A DNA stretch of 64,000 bases from Rotaria sp. Silwood1 (taxonomy: Eukaryota; Rotifera; Eurotatoria; Philodinida; Philodinidae), in assembly GCA_905250075.1 (NCBI GenBank), contig CAJNOP010000350.1:146223-210222 (forward strand), read 5' to 3'. The notes under the pieces are model-generated. The model did not search any database, was not told where the DNA came from, and saw nothing but the letters and a program-made list of their open reading frames with translations. Shown here in pieces: positions 35,237 to 46,800 of the stretch. The translations under genes were made by a program, and so were the position numbers. Position 1 is the stretch's first letter. Each line of letters begins with the position of its first letter.

Positions 35237-36288
35237 ACTATATGCGCATATACGTAGAAAGAATCGAAATATTTTGCATCATTCGATAAATTTCAATTAT
35301 CGTTGACTTTCTTTGTTAGAAAAAAAAATTTTTTTAAATGATAGCATCTTTCGTATATGATTCTCTTTTCTTGATCTTCGACTAACAAGAAGTTGAAAAT
35401 ATCAATCATCTTACATTTAAAGTGTATCATTAGATTTATTATAAGAATATTATTATAAAATATTGCGTCGAATGTTAAACATGATTGAGTATTTATAAAA
35501 GATAATATCAATAGGACTGATTCATTTTTTTGTTTGATTGAAACATAATAATATATATATGAAAAAAAAGAATCAAATAATGCGAATGAATGAAAATAGA
35601 ACAAATAATTATTATTCATAAGAATAAATTTTTCAAGATACTTTGATGAATGTTGAAGAAACGCATGTCATGAATAATATTTCTGACTTTTACTGAAAAA
35701 ATTTTTAATAAGAAATTAATAAAATAATACATTTACAACAAAAAAACAGTAAACAGAAGCAAAACAAAAAAAAGATGTATATTAACATGTGTCAATTTCA
35801 AACATGCTATGTAGAACGTATTTAAAAAAAATTAAAATAGACCGAGCTTTGGATCTCTATAACGTTGGTACGGAAAATTTTTCTCTATAAAATTATATTT
35901 TCAATGTTTTTCAAAATAATGTTTATAACGAGAAATAATCGATAGAAACTGATCTATGAAAACACAATAACGCTTATGATTTGATTATGAATCGATGATT
36001 CAACCCTTTTTTTTATTGTAGACTACTTATATTATATTCAATATTGTTTGAATAAAAAACTAAATTATCTTTGTCCTAACTCAATTGATGCTTTTGTTTT
36101 ATTTTCATTTGTCGATATTTATTACCATGCGAATTATAATAAACAGTACTCGATGTAAGAAGAAAGCAAAAGGATAAAAAAGAGAACCTTCACACACCTG
36201 CAATGCATTCATATATTTGATAATAGTTGTTAAACAAATGGGTCTATTATCCGAAGATAATTCTTTATCATAGACTGAAATCAAACTT
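35237..36288. other. No gene recognised
   Basis: AT-rich; a minus-strand frame at 35293-35619 is rich in Ile, Phe and Tyr and looks compositional. Confidence 0.5.
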
Positions 36289-36790
36289 GCTATTCAATAA
36301 ATACGAACCTATCCGTCTTGATCAACTTGTATGTGTCTTTAACAAATATAAAGATCGACAGAACGATGTATTTCTATGGGGAGATGAGGTAATACATTTT
36401 TCAAGTATTTAGTTATTTCATTCGTATATTTTTTACTTTGTTAAGGTTTAGTTAACATTAGTTAAATTTGATCATAAAAATAAAAATGTTCGATTATTAT
36501 TACAAATTTTAAGCGAATGAAACAAAAGAATTGATGATAAGTATATATTTTATATAAATATATCTATCATAATAATATATTGAAATATTCATAGAGCATG
36601 TCGTATAACTTGGCATTCTGATAAATGTGATTTTGTTATTGAAGGCATTCCATTCCAATCTTATGGCTTTTCATCATCTTATTTAAATACAGTCGAAGCA
36701 AATATGAGACTAAGAAGATAACAAGTACAACGAATTTTATTTGAACAAACCGATTGTCAATATATTTTAAATATTTCTGCTTTTCCACGG
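36289..36790 (+). pseudogene. Glutamate-cysteine ligase catalytic subunit, N-terminal gene fragment
   Basis: Three exon-like blocks match the start of eukaryotic GCLC, the enzyme that joins glutamate and cysteine in glutathione synthesis. Block 1 (36289-36389) reads LVCVFNKYKDRQNDVFLWGD, like the human IYHAVKDRHKDVLKWGDE, and ends at a GAG/GTAATA donor. Block 2 (about 36458-36525) reads KFDHKNKNVRLLLQILSE, like SFDHENKKVRLVLSGE. Block 3 (36598-36790) reads CDFVIEGIPFQSYG.., LNTVEANMRLRR.., ILNISAFPR, like IEGTPGQPYGG.., FNTVEANMRKRR.., ITSFPR, after a TTCATAG acceptor and before GTAATAATT. Blocks 2 and 3 each contain an in-frame stop, some residues between them are missing, and no later exons were recognised up to 38960. 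It is a decayed, truncated copy; a working gene must exist elsewhere. Confidence 0.8.
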
Positions 36791-38961
36791 TAATAATTAA
36801 ATATTTTTATTCTTGTTTTTTTATTGATCTTTTCATTTTCTTATAATGAGTAATTAAAAATATTTTCATTTATTTGAAGGAACCTGCAAATATTTCGAAA
36901 ATACGAAAATACGAAATTAAAATTCGAATTTCGTTTTCTTTTCGCATATGAATTCAAAATTTTTGTAAGAAATTAAAGGCTAAATTATTTTCTACAAAAT
37001 GACTTTAAACAAACTAATCATAAATATACTTTTTTTTGTATTAAGAAATATATGCTGCATTTCAAATGATTTTTTTCTTCTACTTTGAGAAGTTTTTGTC
37101 GAGCTAAAATTTATCGAAGCTTCGTTGATGAACCTTTAAAAGGATAGATCATACATTTGAAACTAGAAGTTCTACAAAAATCTTAAACTCACATACAAAC
37201 GAAATATAAAATTCTTATTGTACTCCAATGTTTTTATATTTTTTCTATCTTTTTAAAACGATTAAAAATAAATGAACATATTTTCTATTTTTTTTTGTTA
37301 ATCATGCATTGTACAAGATATGAACAAGGACAAAATACACATATTCACCAATTAAATATGATCTTTCATATTCCGTTGAAAAATCTTTATGTTATCCCGA
37401 TACACTTATATCATCTCATCATCTAAGAATGAACTAAAATCAAATATTCTTGTTTCTTTTATGAAAATTTGTTGTATTGAAAGATTTTTATCAACAAATA
37501 TGAGTGAACGGCGTCAATCTAAAGTATCAATTAATATTCTAAGGAAGTTTTGTTTGAATAATTTATTAGCTAAACTAAATACAAATACAAATTATAAAAT
37601 ATATCATTTTGTTAGATGATAATCAAATAAAAGCAAAATCTTCAGTAAATTATTGATGAATATTCTATTCATATGTAACTCATTGATGTATCTTGAATTA
37701 ATCGTCATTTTAATAATTAGACATGAATGAATATTTATTTCAAAAATAAAACATTTGCATTCTAATTGAAAATAATTACATAAAATCAAACAAACATATG
37801 GATAACACTCGAATTTTATTCTCTTTTAATACACATTCAAAGAGTTATTTTTATCTATCATGTAATTAATAATAAAAATGACTCATCATTTATTCCAACC
37901 AAAAAGAAAAATGAATTTTCTAAAATCTCTATAGAATTTATCTTAATGACACATAGTCTTTAGTGTGCTATAATGCATAATGGATACTGATTTTTTTTAA
38001 ATCTATGTATAACTTAACTAATATATACTTAAGCTATTTAGGCAAAATCATAGTAAAAAAACATTAAATTTTTCAAAGATGTATAGAATAATACATATTC
38101 GTTATGGATATCAACTATTTGACGTGTGCTATATTAGACTTTATTTCTTCAGAGAAAAAAAAACAACATTATGCTTAAATAATTAAGAAACTATTAACTA
38201 TTGGTTTTTATGGCAACGAAACATTATTCCTTTAAAAGAAATTCAATTTCTTTTAAAGGAATAAATCATAATTTTGAATTAACTCAATGTCAAATTTTAA
38301 AATTATTTTCACGTACTTAAAAAATTCGAATAGAAAAAGAATCTTGATCATTCATTTATTAAAAATCTCATCATAGGTATAGTTTAAATAATAAACGTTA
38401 AGTATTTTTGACCTAGTTTAGTTCCGAGAAACATCACTAATGGATTTTATTTCTAAATAATATGCCGATAGATCTATGATAAAGATTTATTGATCTTGCA
38501 ACAAGATGAAATCTATAGAAAACAATTAGATTTAATGACTCTCCTCCTTCATAATCGAAGAATAAAGGCAAACGATTAAAATAGTATAGGTTACAGTTAA
38601 ACTTAGAAAAAAGAATAGTATTTATTTATTTATTTACACGTAACAATCAATAAAGACTAGATTTAAATTCTTCGTTGCACCACTAGATAAGAAAATGACT
38701 TAGAGAATTGAACGCATTCATTTGCTAACTTTTCGAAGGAAGTATTATGAAAATATTGACCCTATGAAAACTGTTCCTTATTTTAATTGAGATGAAACTT
38801 TCAATATTTTTTTCTGATAAAACATTCTTGAATAATACCAAGAGAAAGATTCAAAGATTTTTCATAATCGTTTGAAAAAATCTCTTTTGTTCATAATCTA
38901 TTTAGTTTTTATCAAATATATATTTAATTTGTTTTTTTAGTATTCAAAAATTCATGTACAC
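36791..38961. other. No gene recognised
   Basis: 2.2 kb of very AT-rich DNA. I looked for further glutamate-cysteine ligase exons on the plus strand and did not find any. The frame at 37389-37619 has no recognised homology. Confidence 0.5.
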
Positions 38962-39063
38962 CGGGTGTGGGTGCGTGGGTGGGTGTGGGTGTGGGTGTGG
39001 GTGGGTGGGTGTGGGTGTGGGTGTGGTTATGAATACAAAGAACATTCAAATCCACACCCACCC
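38962..39063. repeat. Telomere-like TGTGGG/CCCACA foldback with shared core
   Basis: G-rich arm, then GTTATGAATACAAAGAACAT + TCAAA core and a short C-rich arm CCACACCCACCCTG. The core and the bases beyond the C arm (TTGAGTTGATAACT) recur at 63375-63465. Confidence 0.9.
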
Positions 39064-39239
39064 TGATAGTGTTGAGTTGATAACTTCAATCTAAATCAAC
39101 CAATTCATGGCGGAGTGGTCCTTGCGATCAGGGTTCATTGAGACCAGTCTTTATCTAAAATATCAGCCCTATATCATAAGAAATAATACTAGTTCAAGGG
39201 GGGCGGTTATTTTTGTCCAGGACAGTATGTAAGTTTTAT

Positions 39240-42200
39240 TTAAACTGGTGTGGTTCGTAAACATTTTTTTCCAAAATGTTCTGATGTTTTCACTCCACAT
39301 CCACATAAAAAACAAAATTGTTTCATACATGCACTGCATATTATCCAATTATCTTGAGTAATCTTTACATTGATTTTTTTACACGATTTATTGGGACATT
39401 TTGCCACTCGGTTAAGTATAGCCGAGCCAATAACCGATTTATTATCAATTGAAATTTTCAAATCTTCGTCGTTTTCTTCTTGTTCTTGTTCGTGAGCTTG
39501 ATCAGAAGGTATCTCTTCATTTTGTTCGGCTTTTTCGTGTACAGAAGTTTCAACTAAAAGGAAAAAAATGTAAATAAATAATTATCATCTGACAAATTAA
39601 ACAGAAGAGAACAATAGATAAGATATATTGGTTATCATCAAATCCGTTGTTTTTTTTTTTACATGATAGCCAAATCTTAAGAATGATACTAATGTTATTC
39701 CAAGATATAGATTTACAACAGTTTCTCATCAATTTTTGAAAATGAAGAGACTAATCTTATGCTACTCTCGTAATCATGTGCAGATATGAATTGAAACAGA
39801 TATAAACTGTTATAAAACTAACAAGTTGAATAGTATGGGAATTCCTTTCAAACTTGGTAAGAACACTTAAAACGATAATATCTGAGAGTTGCAATAGAAT
39901 ATTATATAATACTCTAAAAGATTTCATCATATTAAACACTTTGTTGTAGTGCAAAACGTTTTTATTCAACAACAGTTCATTTGTTACTAACCTAAATATG
40001 CTGCTTTGTTGAATTCTTCTTTTATAGATTCAACTTCTGTAAAATCTTCATTTTCTAAATATGGAGTAATAATTGTTGTTATTGGTTCTTGTGTTGTTTG
40101 CCAAGTAAAATCGAAATTACATCGTGTACAATGCATGTGTGAACAACCACCATTTTTTTCGATTGCTATATGACATTGAGGGCAATATTGAATACCTTAT
40201 GAATTAATTCGTTCAGCAGTTAATATTTCTTGTAATAGGCTATTTTGTTCAGATAGTTTAATAATAATTTTACGATATCTTTGCGTAGCAATATTTTGTT
40301 CTTGCAAGGATTTTTTATGTGCTTTAGTTTTAGTTAATTGCGCTAATGCAGCTTCTTTTTCTCGTTGAAGACGTTCAAGTTCTTTTTGTTTTTGTAATTT
40401 CATTTGTTCAATTAAATAATCTTTAGGACACATTGCTTGAGAATGAAATGTTTCATAACATTTTTTACAAAATGTATAACGACATCGATCACATATAGCT
40501 AAATTATCATCATCAGGACCACTAATAACAGGTGATTGACATCTAAATAATATTTTCTTTTAGAATATTGCTTATCATATTCTCTTAAAATTTCAAGTTC
40601 ATTTTAATTATAAGGTATTATATAGTATGAATAGTTTTGCTTCAAATATAATTTGGATCTGATATCATTCTATAATATGAGATATGGGTTTCGTATTGGC
40701 AATCTGTAACAATACTCTTTGTTTGCTTAATGTTACTCATTGTCACTATATAATTGTGTGAAATTCCCAGAACGATATATGAATAGGTCAGTTAAGAGAT
40801 TGTAAAGCTTTTTGACTTTGGTAATTGAAGTCAAAACTCTATCAGGTTCAAATTTGTTAGGACTGGATCCAAAATTAATAATAATTATGAATTTAATTTT
40901 CATGAATCTTTAAAAACGTGAAAGCTTCTTTCAGTGTCAAACTCACCTTCTTCATGCAATCATAACACTAGCAGATAGTTTCTCAGCCTTCAATCTAGAA
41001 TCGCATTTTCCTAAAGAAGAAATACTTGAGAAACAGATCTTGATATAGTTTTCTATTTCGAAAACAATCACCAGAAAACTTCTGAAGTGTTTTATGCAAA
41101 ATAATCTAATTGTAATCTTCATGTAGGCAATGATTTAGATCGCAATTCGAAAATATGATATTGCTGCAAATGTGGAGTCCTAATCATGACAAAAATTTAC
41201 GAAAAATGTTCGATCTACTTAGAAACCAGCTGTAAACGCGAACTCTAATAATAATAGATGCACTGCATTAAGGTCTACAAAACAAGAAAAATTTTGGCTG
41301 AAAAATAAATTAGAAAATGTATATGCACTCTCAAATAGCTGATTAAATCTGTTATAGACATTGTAACAATAAAAAGAACAATGTTTTGTAAAAACCTTTG
41401 CAAAAAATCTGTATATGTCTACTAGTCAAATCAAAATAACTTATTGATTTTATCTAACCTTGGACGCCAAACGATATCCTTCATTGATTCAAGTCCATGT
41501 TTTAATGTTAATCGTTCATATCTTTCATATAATTCTTCATTTTGAATAGTTTGTTTTATTTCTGTTGGAAGTAAAACTTGTTTACAATGATCCTGTGGAC
41601 AATGAAGATTTTCTCCAAATTTTCCATTGTCAAATGTCATGCGAATATAATGATTTAAACAAGGACGACAATAAAAATGTCCACAACGATGAAGACGAAT
41701 ACAATCTAAACCTGGAATAATATCTGTACAAATGGAACATGTTTGAAGTTGATTTCAAAATAATTCTTCTTCACGTCTTTGATTATAATCAATTAAATTT
41801 TGAAAAATTTTTTCTCCATTTTCAATATTATAACCATTTAATGCTCTTGGATCATTTTCTTGTTCTTCAAAATTGGTACGAATAATAAATTCATTAGTTA
41901 TTTCTTGTTTTATTAATACAATACAATCATAAACACAAACTTCTCCTGGAATAAATAAAAAATGATCAATTTTTCGACAAAGTTTTTCTAAATCAATTTT
42001 TGAAAAATAAAAACATAATAGAATAAATGATGGTGGATCATCACTTGGATATTCATCATGATAATTAATTATAAGAGATAATGGTGGTAAATGTTGAATA
42101 ATAGATATTTTATCTTTCAATCGTATTGTAAATGATGTAGGTAAATCAAATTCAATTAATACTTCATATTGATTTTCATTGAGTAAATGAAATTTTTTAT

Positions 42201-42255
42201 CAAAAATTGATTGTAATGCTAATATTTCATCAGCTTGATTTTCAGAATTTGTCAT
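39240..42255 (-). pseudogene. RNF14-like RWD/RING-IBR-RING E3 ubiquitin ligase with two in-frame stops
   Basis: Three exons: 41459-42255, 39992-40542 and 39240-39553, all with GT..AG introns and compatible phases; total 1,662 nt, divisible by three. Domains in order: RWD (residues 1-125, with YPSDDPP), RING1 (CSICTDIIPGLDCIRLHRCG..FYCRPC), IBR (CQSPV..CDRCRYTFCKKCYETFH), a Lys/Glu/Gln-rich coiled coil, RING2 ([20 protein letters not shown]..) and an acidic linker followed by an extra Cys module (CPNKSCKK..CSACMKQFCFLCG). RBR ligases take ubiquitin onto the RING2 cysteine (GGCSHMHC) and pass it to substrates; RNF14 acts in stalled-ribosome quality control in animals. TGA at 41755-41757 (just before RING1) and TAA at 40197-40199 (just before RING2) interrupt an otherwise clean frame. 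An AATAAA overlaps the final stop. Start chosen at MTNSENQADEILALQSIF. Either a recent pseudogene or sequence/allele-specific nonsense. Confidence 0.85.
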
Positions 42256-42453
42256 TTTTGTCAAATAAATACTATTCAAAGTTTATTGCAAGCATAAAAA
42301 AATGGCTTTGTAACTACATGTCAATTTTTCTCGTTTTTGTGCAATAACTATATGAAATAAAACTATATAATGAGTCATCAAACTAACAGAACAGAATAAA
42401 CGCAAAAAAGTGTCACATTTTAAAATAAGAAATAGAACACAACAATATGTTAT

Positions 42454-42543
42454 AGGGTGTGGGTTTGGGTGTTGGTATGAGTGTGAGGCTGTGTTAACAC
42501 TGTATTTGTGCCACAACCATCCACACGCGCACTCCACACTCTA
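42454..42543. repeat. Telomere-like foldback, degenerate
   Basis: TAGGGTGTGGGTTTGGGTG on the left and CACGCGCACTCCACACTCTA on the right, around an inner GTGTTAACAC palindrome. Confidence 0.8.
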
Positions 42544-43834
42544 ATTAAGGAAAACAAGTAATTTTGAATCATATCTAGACTGAAATTTATTTTCAAGTAT
42601 CTATATTATTATAGATACAAAGAATCACTGTTGTGTATTGTAAAATATTATTTTATATTCATGATTATTTCCTTTTTCTTTCAGTCTCCTTACAAACACA
42701 ATATATACTATTAAAAAATCAATAAGAATCAAGTAATAAAATCGATCTTATATTTCAATTGAAAAACAGCTCTTAGGTCAATGATTAGGTGGAAACGAAT
42801 CTAATTGCCTTTGTAATCGTCGGAGATAAATATTCATATTAATTTGTTCGCTAAAGAGCATTTTTGTGAAGATTCAATTGAATGTATTTTTATTCCAAGA
42901 GTTACCAAGCATGCCAGGATAATGGTACATGGATTTTATAACAGTTTTGTCTACTAGTTCCTTGTATACTTGTGGAACTGAAACCGTTATATTGAACGAA
43001 ATGATGATTGAATTTTTATCGAACAATGAAACCATTCATCTCTCCTAAGTAGCAATTTGAATCTGAGCGACATTCATATCTATCACACTTGAAAATGCCA
43101 CTACAAATCGATAAAATATGATTGTTTTTTATTAGTATCGTTCATTTGACATTTGAAAAGCCGCTGACAAATTGAATCATTGACGACTTCAACATAATTC
43201 ATATTGGACACAAACAAAAAAGTTTGTTTTGAAGCATTTGGCAAATATTGATCCATTCGTGTGTAACATTCTATCACTGATCGTATGATAATCGATTACA
43301 TGATCACATTTAATATTTCAGTTTGTTTGCAATATAAAGTGATAAATGCGGCTTCTTTCTTGAAAAAATTATAAATTAACTACTTTATATCTTCCAGTCA
43401 ATTGAAAAACTTCAAAGATTTTGTAACATGCAGCTGCGATGGAATTACAACAAAAAAAAACCAATCAAAAAGATACAGAAAAAAATGAAACACATTAGAG
43501 AGAAATAAAATTGAAGCATAAAAGATAGGCGACAACAAGAGGATTACATTAATAATAGTAATTATAAAAAGCGATAAAAAACATTGGCAAAAGAAAACGA
43601 ATTAACGATATGATGAGATTTAGACTCGGGAATTGAAAATTCCGAAGACTGTTCTCTCTATTCAAGTTTATCGATAAAGCTAGGACAATAAGAAAGGTAT
43701 GGGTACTTCTAAGATTGAAAAAATAGGGTGGAAAAACAGAAATTCACATGTGTCTATTGGTAACACGTGATACAAGCGACCACGAGGATAGTACAAGACG
43801 AACAAAGCTGAATTTCCGTTTCTACACCAACATC
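42544..43834. other. No gene recognised
   Basis: 1.3 kb of AT-rich DNA between the divergently spaced RBR pseudogene and the end of the giant SecA-motor gene. No supported features. Confidence 0.5.
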
Positions 43835-46800
43835 TCAGCTTAAGTCAAGTGAATTGGATCTTAATGAGCAAACAACTATGAGATTTTCATTGTTCGACAA
43901 CCTCGAACTTTTGTCTGATCTTATGATTAATAAATCATTCATCTCTTGAGGATAATGATTTTCAATCCATTCTTGTGCTCTTAATGCTATGGAAAACTGA
44001 TGAGGATTATCCTCTATTATTTTAGCTCTATCGTGACGAAGTGCTTCAATAGTTATGCATATTCCTTTTCTTTTTAATATTTGTTGAATAACCGTATAAG
44101 CAGAATCATTATTTGTATTGGAAATATTATATTCGTTCGTATCGTTTGACATTAATTCAAAATATCCTACTTTAACATTTTCCTGATTATCTCGGTCTCT
44201 TTTATTGTATAGTACTATGCTTGTACATTTAGTTTTATCTTCGTGTGTTGGTTCATAACTAGGATCATCAACTAATTTTAGTTCTAAGCCATGCTTTTCG
44301 GCTAATGTAAGTATGTCCGATATATTTGCTGGTAGATTCATTTTGACACCTGTAATATAATCACTTATTTTCTCATCGAATTTTTGACTATTTATTTCAT
44401 CTCTTTGCTTAGTATAATGAATCATTTCACATTGGCTATATGCGATAGTATAATCTTTAGCATTTTGCCCAATTTGTTCTCTTATGGTATTATATGTTCT
44501 ACTGTTTTCTTCTCGGTTTTGACTAAGTGAATTTTGTTTTTCGTCTACAACTAAATACCGTTCGACTGTTTCTGAAAAAATATTTGTTAAGTTTCCTGTA
44601 GCACAACTATTCAAAGGCAAGATAAGTTGTGATTCTGTAATTCTGAATATTTGTTCAGTAATTATATCTGATACTAATTTCATTATTTCATTTAAATTAT
44701 CTATATTTGAAATATTTGAATACAAGAATTTCAAAACATTTACAATTTTCTCTTTCGATTCATTGAATTGATTCAAATGAGTACGAATAATTTCTTCGGA
44801 AAAATTTTCTTCGTTAAACTCTTCATTTTGATTGATTATATTTTGCTCTTGTAGAATATTTATGATATTTGTGACATCATTTCCATCAACTTCACAATAA
44901 CGTTGTAAAATATGGCGCATGGTTAAAGTTTCTTGATCGATATTCGAAAGTTTTTTTAAAAGTTGATTATAAACCCTATCGACAATAAAAATAATTTCAC
45001 GAAATTGTCTCAGATTACAAAGTATTATGTTACCAATATTTGCGAAACTACGTGTTATCGACATACTAGATAAAATACGTTTGCATAATACATCAGCCAA
45101 GACGTCAAATTCATTACTCCATACGTTATCTTCAGGATTAATTATTTCAAATAGTATTTTATGAAGTTTTTCTTTAAAATATGTTTTTTTAGTAAATAAA
45201 TCAAGTGTATACATTTTATTCACTATCGTTTTTAAAATAGATCCACAAAATTTCGTATAAACTTCCCTTTGTATGGATTCCGAAACTTTCGGCTTCCATT
45301 GATTCAATAAAAAATGCGAACTAACATCCATTGATTTACTTAAACATTCTCTTATAATATTTTTCTGAATTGTTACGGCGATAAGCTTAACAGCTAGACT
45401 ATTCAAATTTTTCCTGGCTACATTCAATGTTTGGTATACAGACCTACCATTTGTTATTACTCTTGTACCAGCTTGTTCAAGTACTTCTTCTCCTACACCC
45501 ACGACTAAGTTTTGAGCTCCTTTAGCTGCATCTTTGAGTGGTGAGAGTCCTATTGAAGCTATTGAAATAATTAGACTTACTGCTTTTTGTTTGGCAAAAT
45601 CGGACCAAGAAAATTGTCTCGTACTATATACTCTGTAAGCAATAAACAAATCTGCTCCTCCTTCAGTGACAAGACTCATTCCTAAAGTAGCTCCAAATCC
45701 ACTAGCTATTAATAGTCCACCTACTGCCATTTGAACACTAGCTAGAGAACATATGATAGCTATACTTGTCCATGGAATAAATTTTTTTTCATTAATTTCA
45801 ATCAAATATTCGATACCTCGTCCAGAAAATTCAGCTAATTCTACATTAGGTCGTAGTTGACTCATGAATAATTCACTCAAAGTTCTAAATTGCTGAACTT
45901 CTATGTTCTCTTGTTCTATTGGAGCTAATTCTATTATTTGTTTCACTTGATTACATGTCAGTTGTGAAAATACTAAACTAAATTCTAATTTATGTTTTCT
46001 TATCTGTTCAATAATAGTTTTTGCCGCGTTTTTTCTTAACATATCGATTTTTACATTTATAAGTTCATCTTTTAATCCAATCAAAAGACAACTATTTTTT
46101 ATATTAATAAAAGTTATATTAAAATTCGCATTAGAACAAATATTAAGTACATTTTCTACAATACTTTTATTTATATCAATTAGTTTTATAGTCGCAAATG
46201 TATTTGAAATTTCTAAAATTTTTTTCTCAGCTGTAATCCTATTTACTACTTCAATAATACTTTGTTCTTTTACACGATTATACAACTGTATCTGCTCCGT
46301 TGTTAAGGAACGAATAACTTCTAATAATGTTTCTTTTGTGTTGGTGAGTTCAAGAGTAAGAGATCTAGATACTATCGTTCTTAACTTTTCTCTAACACTC
46401 TCTACTCCTAAATCAATGAATTCGACTGTTATATTTGAACGATATAGTACTTTTTCTAAGATTTTTGCTGTTTTATTAGCGGATATAAAACTCAAATTGA
46501 ACCGTTCATTTTGATCTATTCGTTCTTCGATTCGTTTAATTGCGACAGTGGCCTTTAGATCAGCCATGTTCTCGAGTTTATTGTTATTCTCGGAAATAAT
46601 TTCTAAATTAATTCGGTATAAATCGACAAAGCAAGCTTGTGGTAATAAATACCGATTGAAAAAAAAATTCTTCTCTTTCAATTGTGTTAGAGCTTCTTCT
46701 TTCGTCAAGTCTTTAACTTCAATATTAGGATTTAGATATTCTCTTAATTTATCTGCCTTAACCTGTTGCATAGTTATATTTATATGTTCATAATCATGTT

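Noticed and set aside
35293-35619. 108-residue minus-strand gene
   Set aside because: Compositional Ile/Phe/Tyr-rich frame in very AT-rich DNA without homology.
39105-39155. tRNA-like patch (CATGGCGGAGTGGTC, GGTTCATTGAGACC)
   Set aside because: Boxes are too close together and no acceptor stem forms.
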